Below are positions 10,895 through 22,060 of a stretch of DNA of 64,000 nt, in pieces. Numbering within the stretch: the first letter of the stretch is position 1; every line of letters begins with the position of its first letter. The position numbers were made by a program, and so were the translations under genes. The DNA comes from Distichodus sexfasciatus (taxonomy: Eukaryota > Chordata > Actinopteri > Characiformes > Distichodontidae): contig JAVGVS010000012.1 of the NCBI GenBank assembly GCA_032718565.1, positions 1,490,450-1,554,449 on the forward strand, given 5' to 3'. Below the pieces are notes generated by a model. That model was not told the origin of the DNA and ran no database searches. It saw only the letters and a program-made list of their open reading frames with translations.

Positions 10895-13481
10895 CTAAAA
10901 AGATTAACAAAGTGAGTGAATGTGTGATGTGGGAGTGCATTTTAACCGTAAAAATTAAAGGCTCAAATCCCAATCTACTTTTGGTCCCAGACAAGACACA
11001 ACCTAAGTTGCTCCAGCTTGATTCAGTTTAACACAAAACAAAATTATGTTAAAATGTGTTGCCACAGAAAGTGAGGATGTCAATAAGAAACAGAGAAACA
11101 GACTCAAAAGCACTCACTGTTTTGGAAAATAGGATCAGTTACAGTAGTGGGCTAAAGTCTCGAGCCACACCTCTTTATATTTTGCTATGGAGATGAGACA
11201 TTTTTTCAGGAATTTACTGCAATTATTTATTGCAATTTGTTATAAACATACATGTAAATATTATCTTCAAGACTACTTAAAAAACAAAAGAAAATCATTT
11301 GGGAGCAAAATAAGAAATAAGGGTGCCTCAAGACACAGTACTGTATGCTTAAAAATGTCGTAAGTTTGTCAACTCACCAACAAATGATGGGATATAGAAG
11401 CACATGTATGTGGGTGTGTGTGTGTGTACAATAAGAGATAAGAAAGCATGTGTGAATGTCTGATACTAAAAGTGACCCTACACTGAGTCCAGCTCAGCAA
11501 CAACTTCCATTCTGTTCTCATTACCAGAGTCTATATAGCAATCCCAAGCAGGATATTCCTGGAATGGTGATGAGGTTTTGGCAAGAACATGTGAGAAGGG
11601 GAGCGACTGTTTAAAAAGAGACCGGCTTGACATGTTCTCACACATACGCACACACACACTTTTTCCCTCTCATTCCTGTACTATTTATTGCGGGTCGGTA
11701 TTTGAGCGGAGCCTATCAGAAGTCATTGGTGCAGCTCCCATACACGTGAGGTAGTTCTCACGCATGCACACACACCTGCACACTCACACACACTTCAGCA
11801 CATGAGCCCTTTGGCACACTTCTAACTCTAGCGCATAGCCCGAGGATTAAAAAGTTTTGCATGAAGGATGGAATCTAAGAGAAGTACCCAAATACCAAGA
11901 TTAAGTGCTGCTGGATCTTTGAAAATTCTTAAAGTCACAGTAATGGCCAATGAATACTGAGTTTCTATTCTTGTCAGAATAAGGATGAATTTGAGATCAT
12001 GGGAAAATAATCTAATTATAGAATCAAGTTCGCATTAGGAGAAAAAAATCTACCAGTGTAAATTTAGACTGCTAAATTTTGATACCCACACACAGATAAA
12101 GCACCTGTTTCCATCTCGCTGCTATAAAAAGCTGAACAGAATGTGACCATTGCTATCAAAAGTGCATATCTTATATAGTCTGTCCACCTTCCTAGTCAGC
12201 GTTACTGACAGATCCTTTAAATTCTTTAAAGATTTTTAAAAATCAAAACTGTTTTTTCTGAAACTGGAAATTGCATGTAAAAACCCTAAATCTTAGATAT
12301 ATCCTTCTATCAAATTATTAATATATAAATACAGCAGATTGTTACTGGAAGTTGGTTTCAGCCGGTCACTGGCTTAACGTGGTCTTTAAAGTCAAATTTA
12401 ATTGTAACCAGTTTAAGCTGTGTTTAGGCTCAAGACCAGTTTATTAGGTCTAAAGCTGATTTGCCAACACTGTTTAGCCCCAAAACAAGTTTGAAAGAGT
12501 GAAAAACTCTTTTAGTTCTGACAGTTTAAGCTGGTCACAGGCCAAATCTGTTAACATTTCAAAGTTATAACGGTTCAAGTAACTATATAATAAGGAAGAG
12601 AATTAATCCAAATTTTCAAATGCCTCAGATCTCATTGTTAGGAAGTGAGTTCATGTCTGGTTGGCGACTTCAGAGATACAATTTCCCTCAATCTCCCTCT
12701 TTCTATCTCAGTAATTTGACTTGAAACAAAAATGACATGCTGTCATTCTTTTAAAGAAAGTGGCAGCTAATCCCCAGACAAGAACAACAGCTGTGATTAA
12801 GTAGAGTCTGACTGTGCTACATGAAGAATGCTACATTAGTGCATTTTTAGCTCGTGTGAATGTGCAAATCCTCAAGAGTGTTTTGAAACATGAAAAAAAT
12901 GGCCACACCTGTCCTACCACTCTGTGAAATTGAGTCACGACTGCATTGAAAAATGGGTTAACTGAACTTTTAATATTATGTTTACCTAATGGTGTTAATT
13001 CAAACTAACTCAACATTAAGGCAGACAAGACAATTAGTTTTGTTTGTTTAAATGACCAATTATATAGGTGTAGATTCCATTAATGTCATAGCAGTCAAAT
13101 AATATTGAAATCCTGTCATGTTTCATGTCTGTTTGGTCTAATGTTGATGATAGATTTCATTTTTTGTTGCCTGAAAACATATATAGATTATGTGAAATAT
13201 GTGTGTTTGTGTGTGTGTGTAGACTTGGCAAATATTCTGTATATGTAATGTTTCTTCAGTGATAATATGACCATCATGCTGCCAAGAAATAGCAATGTCT
13301 GAAGCTGTGTCAATGTTAACTTGTCAATGTCTTCCAAAGTCATCAGCACTGTCATAACACAATGACAAGCACAGTAAATACGCTTATTTAGTTGATGTAA
13401 TCAAAATATATCTTTTTCTGTTTCACAAAGACCTGTATCATGTAATCAACAAGCCTTTCCTTGTGTTTTTATATATTTCAG
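10895..13481. other. No gene recognised; short CA/TG runs
   Basis: There are short TG/CA runs near 11408-11428, 11648-11660, 11766-11795 and 13200-13222. Nothing else is nameable except the degenerate ACCAGTTTAAGC-type block listed separately. Confidence 0.5.
12345..12550. repeat. Degenerate AGTTTAAGCTG-type repeat
   Basis: ACCAGTTTAAGCTG, GACCAGTTTATTAGG and CAGTTTAAGCTGGTCAC recur within 200 bases. These resemble a fish interspersed repeat rich in ACCAGC/GCTGGT; a similar block lies at 34.63-34.74 kb. The copies are too degenerate to set ends or class. Confidence 0.3.
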
Positions 13482-13528
13482 ATTCTGCTGCCCTTTGTCA
13501 CTTCACTTCCACTGGACTGTATGAAAAG
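13482..13528 (+). other. Possible short exon (weak)
   Basis: A pyrimidine-rich tract ending in ATATATTTCAG precedes 47 bases that end AAAAG before GTGCAG. One reading frame is open across the block and ends in phase, reading ...HFTSTGLYEK. Acceptor and donor are only moderate matches, the block is very short, and no partner exon was found. It is listed because the geometry is right, not because a gene is recognised. Confidence 0.15.
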
Positions 13529-16208
13529 GTGCAGAAATAATTGTTTCATTTTTAAATTTATGAAATATGTAGTTATATCACTTTTAAACATTTGGACATC
13601 AAGCAACTTTTGAATTGTGAAGTACACAATAACACATTTCGGATGTCTGGAAATATTTCTTTATGACCCCTCGTGATGTGGAATGAGTACTTTGTCACTT
13701 TCACATCCTTTTTGGTTCCCATTTCTCAGGATGTCCAGCTAGTGAAAAACTGTTAACTTTAACAGTGCATGGAAAGCTTCTTGTTTAAGTACATTAACTA
13801 TAACCCTAACCCTAGGCATTTTATCCAGATTATAAAATTTCCTGGTGTTTATTTCTTTTTTCTCCAGAGCTATTCATAATTATAATAATCATACCTACTT
13901 AAGGGAAAAAAGATCATTCACTATGGTGAAATCGTGATTGCTGCAACACAGTTTATCAAATACTAAAGTTCATGACACAAATGGTGTGATGCATCATGCA
14001 GTCATATCTTATGTACAAAGGACATTGTTTAAAGAACTGGATTCCTTGTATTGAATAAAAATGAAAACAATTCAATGATACAGTTTGTATTGAGGAAACT
14101 ATTTGATCACACTGGTGTGTGAGAAAGATAGGTTGGTTAACCAGAATGTTAGTGAAAATTGTTTTGGTTAAGTAAGAAGGAGACAGTCTTTAAAAGTTTC
14201 ACTACACAGCAAAAATTATCATTATCATCAAAGAACAATTAAATCTCTCTAAATTAAATTGATTCTTTAAATAAAGGATATGCATTTCTTATTTGAATTT
14301 CACTGACAGGCAGTGGAACACTCTGTCTTCAAATTCTTGCTGCCTTCTTACTCTATCTGACCAGACATTTGTGTACTGTGGAAAAATTGCATCTTTGAGA
14401 ATGCCAAGCTGTACTTTTGGACAAGCTTAGGATCCCACTTCCTGGACAGCTAAGCAATATGGCTGCCAAAAAAAAATGTCCCTGGTAGTGGTTTGAGGGG
14501 GTCCGACGTCAGCAGACCATTATGATCATAGCCTACCAATGTGGAGGCAATGTTTAGTTGATATTGTGGGTTTTATACTTCACATCTTTTGGAAATATAC
14601 AAAAAATAAAAGCTGACTGGTACCATGGATGACGCTCTATCAAATTACGTGGTTCTGCCATATCCACGTAATATCCTGACTTTCAGTAAACAGTTTAAAC
14701 AAGACCAGAGGTCATTTTGGCGAATTGTGAGGCTTTATTAGGGTATGTTTAAAATAGGTGCAGGTTGTTTATGGCAAAAACTATGAAAGGACTTTTGAAT
14801 TTTACTTGGTACAAGACAATGGAAAGTATCCAATTCAAAGGGTGGTGTGGTCTGTGGCAGAGCCTGCAGCAAGAGTGCGTAGAGTCTACTACAACACAAC
14901 CATTTCTTTTTTAGACAAGAAAAAACAGTCATTGCTTTATTTCTGACATTAAAGTGATGTGAGTGGTTAACAGAAAGTAGAGTCATCACCTTTGGCAAAC
15001 CATTCATGCAAATGACAAGCTGAATACCTTACTCGAAAAAGGTCTGATTCCTTTGTTAAAGGAAAAAGGACGCATTGTGTGCATGACCGTGAGAGGCCAA
15101 TGACAGCTATAATCACCAGGTGTGTTGAACTTAACTTCATACTAAGCATAGCTGTAAATCATCAGCCTGTCATTGCAGCACAAAGTTACATTACATTACA
15201 TGTGATGCAACCCAAACTTATAAAGTCACTACAGGAGAAGAGTTGACAGCGCACAGTGCTATGAACCAGCCAAAATGTGATTACGAAACTACACCCTGGG
15301 GTCTGGGAGCCATAAAGATTTCTATTGCAGTTAAGATGGTTATCTTCATCTGTCAGGAAGACATGCAAGATGTTCTTTTGTCAGGAGACAGGCTATTTGC
15401 TGGCATATTATGGCCTAAACGTAAAGTGTTTCTTTGCATATTTCTTAAATTATTCTTTTTCAAGAAATGATGTGAAAGAAATTCCAACATTCTGGCTTCC
15501 AAGGAAGTCACAAAAATGTGTGAGTAAGACCATGGGGAATTCTGTACAATGATGTACAATGAATGCTTAATTAAATAACAACTTCATTTAGTAATAAGTA
15601 ATTAAATATGTGTGACCTTTAGTTTAAGGAACTTCTGATGGTTGAGAAATAAAGACTTTCAGTTAATACTAAAAATGTGTTAGATTTCATCAGAGAAACA
15701 TGGGTAAAACAGGATATTGATTGAGTAATGATAAGTTTCCTGGAATGTATGTGTGTCTGTCTGTCTGACTGTCTCTCTGTCTTAGTGTTTGTCTGTGTCA
15801 GAGTAAACCATACAGAGACATGTACAGAACTGTCTTGAGCCTCCCTCATTTCTTCATATTTTGCCTCCAAACATCCATCTTTATGACATTAAATTGTATG
15901 TGTATGATCATTACAAATTGTTCCCCTCTTTCATTTTCAAACTCATTCCCTATCCACAAATAACTGCTTAATCAGCCATCATGTCTCAAAAGATGTAATG
16001 CATCAATTCAACTCAAATGTTAAATGTTTTTTATGAATGAAAGTGTGGGCATGTTCACTTAAAACATTTCCTTACATTCTTCAGTGCACACTAATGCATG
16101 GTGGAAATTGACATTTTTTTTTTACAATCTGTTTCAACTTGTTCTGTGTTCTGTCAGTTCAACACTTGGCCATGTGACTTATAATGACCACTAAAAAAGA
16201 GTGACTGT
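13529..16208. other. No gene recognised
   Basis: Short open frames on both strands at 14738-15559 overlap one another in several frames, which is typical of chance. Two telomere-like units (AACCCTAACCCTA, near 13802) are too few to mean anything. No SINE or transposon end was identified. Confidence 0.5.
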
Positions 16209-16320
16209 GAGCTGTTTCTCTCTTGTCTTCTTGTCTTTCTTTTTTCTTTCTTGCTCAGCTATAAAACTGTGTCATTCCTCTTTTTCTCACTGTCATCTAT
16301 CTCTTCCGCCCCCATCCCAG
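16209..16320 (+). repeat. Pyrimidine-rich tract
   Basis: Roughly 110 bases are dominated by C and T, including TCTTGTCTTTCTTTTTTC and CTCTTCCGCCCCCATCCCAG. A splice-acceptor-like end at about 16320 is followed by an ATG frame, but that frame runs straight into the TG microsatellite and is not a credible exon. Confidence 0.6.
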
Positions 16321-16457
16321 TTTAAGTGAACCAGTATGGCGAACATATCTACTCATAGCACCTGTTCTTGTAGGAGTGTAGCGACGCTTTCACATACAGG
16401 GGCAGGTAGGAGTGCATGTGTGGAGTGTGTGTGCGGGCAGGCCGAAAGTTCAATGGA

Positions 16458-16458
<1 letters not shown>

Positions 16459-16498
<40 letters not shown>
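16459..16498 (+). repeat. (TG)20 microsatellite
   Basis: Forty bases of uninterrupted TG dinucleotide, the longest pure TG/CA run in the window. It gives rise to the artefactual CVCVCV / HTHTHT open frames on both strands. Confidence 0.98.
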
Positions 16499-16501
<3 letters not shown>

Positions 16502-16659
16502 GAGAGATAATATCTGAAAATGAAGGATATGGGTAAGTGATGCCCCTTCCCAGCGTCCCACCTACCTGATCCTTTCGGCTGAGCGGCTGAGTGACTTTCC
16601 CACCGGATCTAGCATACCAAACCCTCCCCTCTGCAGGAGGATACACTCCACTGAAGGCT

Positions 16660-16716
16660 TATATGTACAACACACAAAACACACATACACACAAGGCATT
16701 CACACAAACACACAAC
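16660..16716 (+). repeat. Impure CA-rich microsatellite
   Basis: ACACACAAAACACACATACA and related strings form a broken CA tract of about 55 bases just downstream of the TG run at 16.46 kb. Confidence 0.8.
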
Positions 16717-17139
16717 ACACATGCCCTATAGTGTTGCTTTCTCTGATAGTAAATCCAGTCAAGCAAGCAGTGACTGGAACAGAAAACTGTCAGCTGCAGC
16801 AACCTTTACGTACTTCATCTTCAGTGCTCATGTCAGTAAGCTGAAAAATTGGTACAGCCTGGTAGAGCTAGAGCTTTATAAAAATATGTTTTTTGATGGC
16901 CTGGTTCTGGTCTGGTTATGAAGGAATTGAAAATCATTATAGCTTAATAATTTGACTATTACAGGCTATTTCAAGTTGGGGTAAAGCAAAAAAAATGATA
17001 AAAATGATCACAACAAAATGGCAAAATTGACAATCAAATATAATAGAAATGCCCAATTTTAATATTTACAAACGCATTTGTATTATATTGACTATAAAAT
17101 AAATAAATCATTTAATAGATATACTGTGTGTTCGTGTAT

Positions 17140-17222
17140 GTGTGTGTGATACAGGACTCCCCCTGCAAAAAACACACATTGGTTTTCCGGTGCGAAGTAA
17201 GCAATCTACCACTGAACCAAAT
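17140..17222 (-). mobile_element. tRNA-derived fragment (SINE head?)
   Basis: Read on the minus strand, the block contains GGTTCAGTGGTAGATTGC, which matches the box A region of tRNA-Gly-like sequences. No good box B follows and no cloverleaf closes, so this is not a functional tRNA gene. It is best read as a degraded SINE head. Confidence 0.35.
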
Positions 17223-19004
17223 TACTAATACTCTGCCTGACTCATACTTCTCTGCAGTTGGGGTTTTCCCAAAATGTTTGCTATGAAGTAGCTATAAAAG
17301 TGAGAAAATACAATCCGAAACCCAGACCCGAGCCTCCTAAAATCCTAGCCCGGTGCAAGCTATGGTGCCGCTGCAATGTCTGTCATGACCCTATAGACTT
17401 ATCAGAATTCAGTGGTTTACAAAAGCAAGTCTCTGGCTTATCTAAGGCCACCACATACAACGAAGGGAAAGTGAGCCCTTAACAATCTTCTCGTTTTGAC
17501 TCCAAAATGAAACCCTGCAAAGGGAAAAATTGCTTAACCGCTCACTGCACTAACCTCACACTTACCCTAAGACACTTATCTCCCCCATGCAAACTGTATT
17601 CTGGGAAAAAGCCACGCTACTGACTGCTAAACGAATCTTGTAAATTAACAATGATCTTCTTTAGATTCACTTGTATCTTGTACAGCATGAGACATTAAGT
17701 CAACATTAAGATCTGCACAACAATACAAGACTTTATGTAGCCATGCTAGAAACTATCAATCAAATGGGGAAATTACAGGTTGAACTATTTTGTGCTTCAG
17801 AGGATGTACAAGATGCTGTAGGGAGATTTGCAAGCAGACAGTCCCACAAACTGTTTCATGTGTACAGATACTGAGTCATTTCTTTGTAATCAGGACTGTC
17901 CCTTTCTGTCTTTGTTTGATTAGCGAATGTAGAGAATGGCCTGAACAAATTACTGGTGGGGTAATCCCAATAACAAGCCTAAGAGATTTTTAAATGAGAT
18001 GACAGAGCTAAAATGAGAAACTGTGACGGAATCAATCATAAGTAAATGTTAAATGGAAAAGCTGTGTAATACACCAAATGGGTTTAGTTATACAGTATAT
18101 ATGCATTATTAATGTGTAATGGCATTTAGTGCAATGTAATAATTGTGATCTTCTCAATCTGTGCAACTTGCGCGCTAAGTATCCCTGTAATGTGCTAACA
18201 GCAATCTAGAGAAAAGGATAAACTTAACAGAAAGTGGAACAAGGGGTATGAAGAGAGAAAAAGATTGGAAGATGGTAAAACAAAGGCAACAAATAACAGG
18301 AAATCAGCTGCATGTCCTGTCTGGGAGGTTGGCATGCCAAGACCATGGATAGAGCATGTGTGAAACAGGTCAGTCCTGTTTAAGAAAGGATTTACTGTTT
18401 GAGAGGTACAATGCACTCCACGGTACACCGCATAGCAATACTTCTGTAAACTTAACTCTAGAGGAACAGTTAGAACCAGACTGATAAAGAAGTTTTTGCC
18501 CAAAGCAGTTGTCTTGTGTCTGCATGTCCATGTCTCCAGTATTGCCACATATTTAAAACATCAGGACTGTGAAATTTGCATGAGGTACATTAACAACATG
18601 CCTCAAGTGGCTATGGGAACGGGTGTGGGCAGTGTTGTAACCTTTTGTTTACAGAAGTTTGTACAAGTTAACAGTTGGCTGTTGTGTTCTGATAAAGATG
18701 AGGAAGAGGTTGTTGTTTATAAAGCATCCAGCAGTTTCTGTAGTCAAACACTGTTTGGACTGCCAAGTGACAGAATAAACAATGTGTTTGCTGTCAGTTA
18801 ACTCTTATCTGCAGCTGAATTTTACTTTTAAATGACAACAAATATACAAAGAAAGGTGTATATAACCTTGTGATTTGTGGGGCCATATGTGCAATGATAT
18901 ATTTAATTTTTTTAATTATTATTATTAAATGCATGCAATATTGCAAAAATAAAATTGAAATTTAGGTGCAAAAACTGGTAAAATATCTATCAAATACAAT
19001 ACTA
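17223..19004. other. No gene recognised
   Basis: Short frames at 17258-17482, 17790-17993 and 18195-18801 have no recognisable domain. No repeat family was identified. Confidence 0.5.
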
Positions 19005-19370
19005 CCACCAGACAGAATAACCTTCCAGAACATTTTAGACGTCCCACCACCTGATACCTTCAAGTCAATAGTGAAGACATTTTTATTTGTTAGTTTGTTC
19101 AAGTTATTATTTCACAAAGTGCTGTAAGAAATTGTGCTTTTAATAAAACTTTAATGTAAAAAAACCCCAAAAAACTGTTCTTTAGTATTTAATTTCCATG
19201 TATTTTGAATTGTACTCTTTTATACATGTCTTACTTAATACTTTTTATTAAAGACTTATTGTACTAGCTTTCCAGAAATGTCTTAATTATCTGTTTTATC
19301 AAGCACTTTTTTCTATGTAAAGACACTTTGCCTTGCCTTGTCTATATAATGTATTCCTGAAATAAAACAA
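19005..19370 (+). pseudogene. Degraded LINE 3' end (ORF2 C-terminus plus tail)
   Basis: A short frame at about 19038-19103 reads DVPPPDTFKSIVKTFLF, resembling the SFKxxLKTHLF-type ending of L2/Rex-type LINE reverse transcriptases, followed by lost reading frame. Downstream come TAATAAAACTTTAATG and, near 19300-19365, CAAGCACTTT ... CTATATAATG ... AATAAAACA, which resembles the family's CACTTTG...GTGCTATATAAATAAA tail. The catalytic domains are absent, so the copy is dead. The assignment rests on motif memory. Confidence 0.4.
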
Positions 19371-19862
19371 TATTGTCCTTTGTCTCCTTGTAATTGATCA
19401 TTTCCTGTGACTGATGCACCATCAGAGCAGCTGATGGTTAGACCTGCCTCATGCTTGGCAACACAGTTCTCATTAAATGCCAAGGGAACTGAGCACATGG
19501 TGTTTCAATTTGGATAAAATAGACATGAGGAGAAACGTATTGCATTCTTGCATAAAGCCAGAGACTTGCAGAGTCAGGCCTAATAGTAATAGTCTTAGGA
19601 TGCGACATCTTTCTGCTTCTCATTTTATTAGGCAGTTTCACACAAACAGTATGGCAGCATTTCACACCTAATGGATCATCAGATCGACCATCAACACTTT
19701 TCCTGTAATGGTAACTGGGGTCATGTTTCCCCCTTAAAGCAGGGTTAAAAAGTCAACGTTAGGGTCGCTATGGGCAATTAGGACTGAAAGATTCGGTGGC
19801 AGTGAGACATTGCAAAGAAACTGTCGGGCAGTGGGTGGGCAACAGGTGTTTCAGTACTCTTT

Positions 19863-19904
19863 CACACACACACACACACACACATACATACACACACACA
19901 CACT
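19863..19904 (+). repeat. (CA)n microsatellite with CATA interruptions
   Basis: About 42 bases of CA repeats, interrupted once by a CATACATA step in the middle. Confidence 0.95.
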
Positions 19905-20440
19905 TGCTCTGGTTCTTCACACCTAATAAACCCTAAACGTATTTCTGTTCCTAAGAACTTGTAGTCAGGGGGTCTTTCATTGCTCATAATGGTACCAACC
20001 ACAAAGTTCTTTTAAAATGCATTGTTCTTTCACCTCAGCCAGTCCCTCTTTCACTGTCAGTTTTGTTTTACTATTTTCCTTTTTCCTGTCCAACAGTCTC
20101 CCCTCACTCTCTTGTAATCCTTCCAGTAAATCTTTAACACAACTCAGAAAGCATTTCAGCTATGAAGTGTAGGGAGGGGGCATATAGCATGTGAAACAGG
20201 TTGTAAAGGTATAGATGGACTTGCAATGCATGTAATCTTTACTCTCAAAATAATTACCAGCACATATAATTCCAAGAGATTTATTTGCAATATTTAATAA
20301 ATATTTTTAAAAGAACCACCTAATATTTTTGTGTTGTGTTGAACATGTATGGCCGTATGTATGGTCTGTTAGCAGCAGCCATGTTGATTATTTTCACGTG
20401 AGGTAAACACACACCATGCTGTCTATATCCCAGTTCCGGA

Positions 20441-20467
20441 GTCCCAGTCCCAGTCCCAGTCCCAGTT
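20441..20467 (+). repeat. (TCCCAG)n hexanucleotide array
   Basis: Four and a half tandem copies of TCCCAG, with no mismatch between units. Confidence 0.9.
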
Positions 20468-20741
20468 TAGGAATACTAATAACAGCTTATTGTGAAAAGG
20501 ACTGAAATAGAGGGGTATAAAGCAGGTGAAAAGTATTTTCTGCAAACTCCCTCAGAGACATGTTTAGAGGAGCTCATTTAACTTGTTGAAAAAATGTATA
20601 ATATGGGGCGTGTAATAGGGCAGCTATGTTAATGTTGATCAATAGTATCAGAATCTTGTGACCACCACTGTAACATTAATAACAGAACTTTGGATTTTCT
20701 AAGTCAAAAGCTTCCACTGCTGCATGCAAGTATTAATTAGC

Positions 20742-20990
20742 TTTATTTGTCATTGTGAACACTGCACAGCACAGCACAGGACACAGTGCACTACAATGAA
20801 ATGTGCCTTCTGCATTTGACCCATTTATGTAGGAGCAGTGGGCAGCTTTTTGGCAGCACCCAGGGATCAGTGCTTGGGTACGGTACCTTGTTCTTGAGTA
20901 CCTCAGTGGTAACTTTACTGGTCTGGGACTTGAACTGGTGACCGTCTGATCACTGGTCCAACTCCCTAACCACTACACTACCAACTGCTC
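20742..20990 (-). mobile_element. SINE family A, full-length, reverse
   Basis: On the plus strand it begins with the reverse-complemented tail (TTTATTTGTCATTGTGAACA) and ends with the reversed tRNA-like head (CACTACACTACCAACTGC). The box B equivalent is at 20926-20936 (GGACTTGAACT on the plus strand). A short CAGCACAGCACAGGACACAG stretch marks the tail-proximal GTGCTGTG repeats typical of the family. No target-site duplication was visible. Confidence 0.9.
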
Positions 20991-21002
20991 TCACTATATA
21001 AC

Positions 21003-21345
21003 TACAGGTAATCCCCGACTTAAGATGCAGATGCGTTCCCATGATTACATTGAAAATATTAAGTCAAGACATACTACAGTACCAGCAGTCACTATCACTT
21101 CCAGCTGGAGACATATGTCTTTGGATAACATACTTCTTTCAGTAAAACTGGGCTTTGAAACACCAAATACACAGACAAAAAATGCACACTCTAACCACGA
21201 GATAACTAGACTCTGTAGTCAAGAGTGTAGCATCTCACAAGGTGGGAGATGTGTACATACCGTCAGCATCCCCATGTATTGTAACGCATAGCATCTTCAT
21301 AAGACCGAAGTCGAACCATTGTAACTCAAGGACATCTGTGTATAT
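21003..21345. mobile_element. Possible non-autonomous DNA transposon
   Basis: Starts with ACAGGTAATCCCCGACTTAA and ends near GAAGTCGAACCATTGTAACT. The paired CCCGACTTA and AAGTCGAAC motifs at opposite ends are those of a vertebrate repeat I recall with a CCCCGACTTACG...TAAGTCG layout. Inverted-repeat pairing between the ends is poor, so the class is unassigned. Overlapping frames (21025-21574) are chance. Confidence 0.4.
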
Positions 21346-21859
21346 ATATACAGTACTTAACTATATTTATTACCATAGTGCAATGATTCTGCTGGAGAAC
21401 TTGTGTCAAGTCAGTGTGACTTTTGGAAAACTTTATGAAGTATTCATATTATGGCTGACACGTCTTGCTAGAACAAAGACTGAATTACATTCCAAGATTT
21501 TACATTATGTTTACAAATTAGAGGGCATTGACTTAAATCTTAATATATTATATCAAACAGACTTTGCTTACTAAAGAGATAAAAATGAGCAAGTTTCCAT
21601 TTGAATCAAGCAGCAAAAATGTTATAGAAGGGGATGGTCGACATCATTTTCTTTACTTGATATTGCACACCCTGTGCCATAACTGTTTTTATTGCAAACA
21701 CTGAGTTCCGTTGCTTTGAATTCTATATGCAATAAAACACCTTCCAAATAATCCCAGCAAGAGCCCTGAACAGTCCACCAGCAAGAACAACCCATTACCG
21801 TATCTACTAATGCCCTATCTAACACGGCATTTGACTGACATTATCGACTCTTGTTAATT

Positions 21860-22060
21860 CTCTTTGTTTGCAGACGGCGGCATTTTGAAGCTCACCGCGG
21901 GAGTGGCTGTGTCAAGGTTAATGCTGTCAAGCTGTAATTGTGGTGACTCAAGCCTGTTACAATGTATAACTCAACGAATTGGCCACAACTTTATGGCCAG
22001 TCTCACAACAGGCTGAATTTTTAAATAGTGACTAGACAGCAAGCATCCACTGTGGGAGAC
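21860..22060 (+). other. Candidate conserved element or exon
   Basis: TTCTCTTTGTTTGCAG, a good splice-acceptor sequence, is followed by a complex, more CG-rich block (ACGGCGGCATTTTGAAGCTC and on). A possible donor, GTCAAG/GTTAAT, follows 43 bases later at 21916/21917. One frame stays open from the acceptor to a stop near 22013, and another is open across the 43 bases. No protein family is recognised. It could equally be a non-coding regulatory element. Confidence 0.25.

Larger units (their letters stand above)
19371..20741. other. No gene recognised; simple repeats only
   Basis: Apart from the CA and TCCCAG arrays listed separately, nothing could be named here. Confidence 0.5.

Noticed and set aside
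10641..10994. 117-codon minus-strand open frame
   Set aside because: It is the antisense reading of the family B SINE at 10.6 kb; similar frames arise from other copies of the element.
13800..13814. Telomere-like CCCTAACCCTA
   Set aside because: Only two units; expected by chance and not an interstitial telomere array.
16336..16646. ATG frame after an acceptor-like CCCATCCCAG, and antisense frames with HTHTHT
   Set aside because: All run through the TG microsatellite, and the repetitive residues are its translation.
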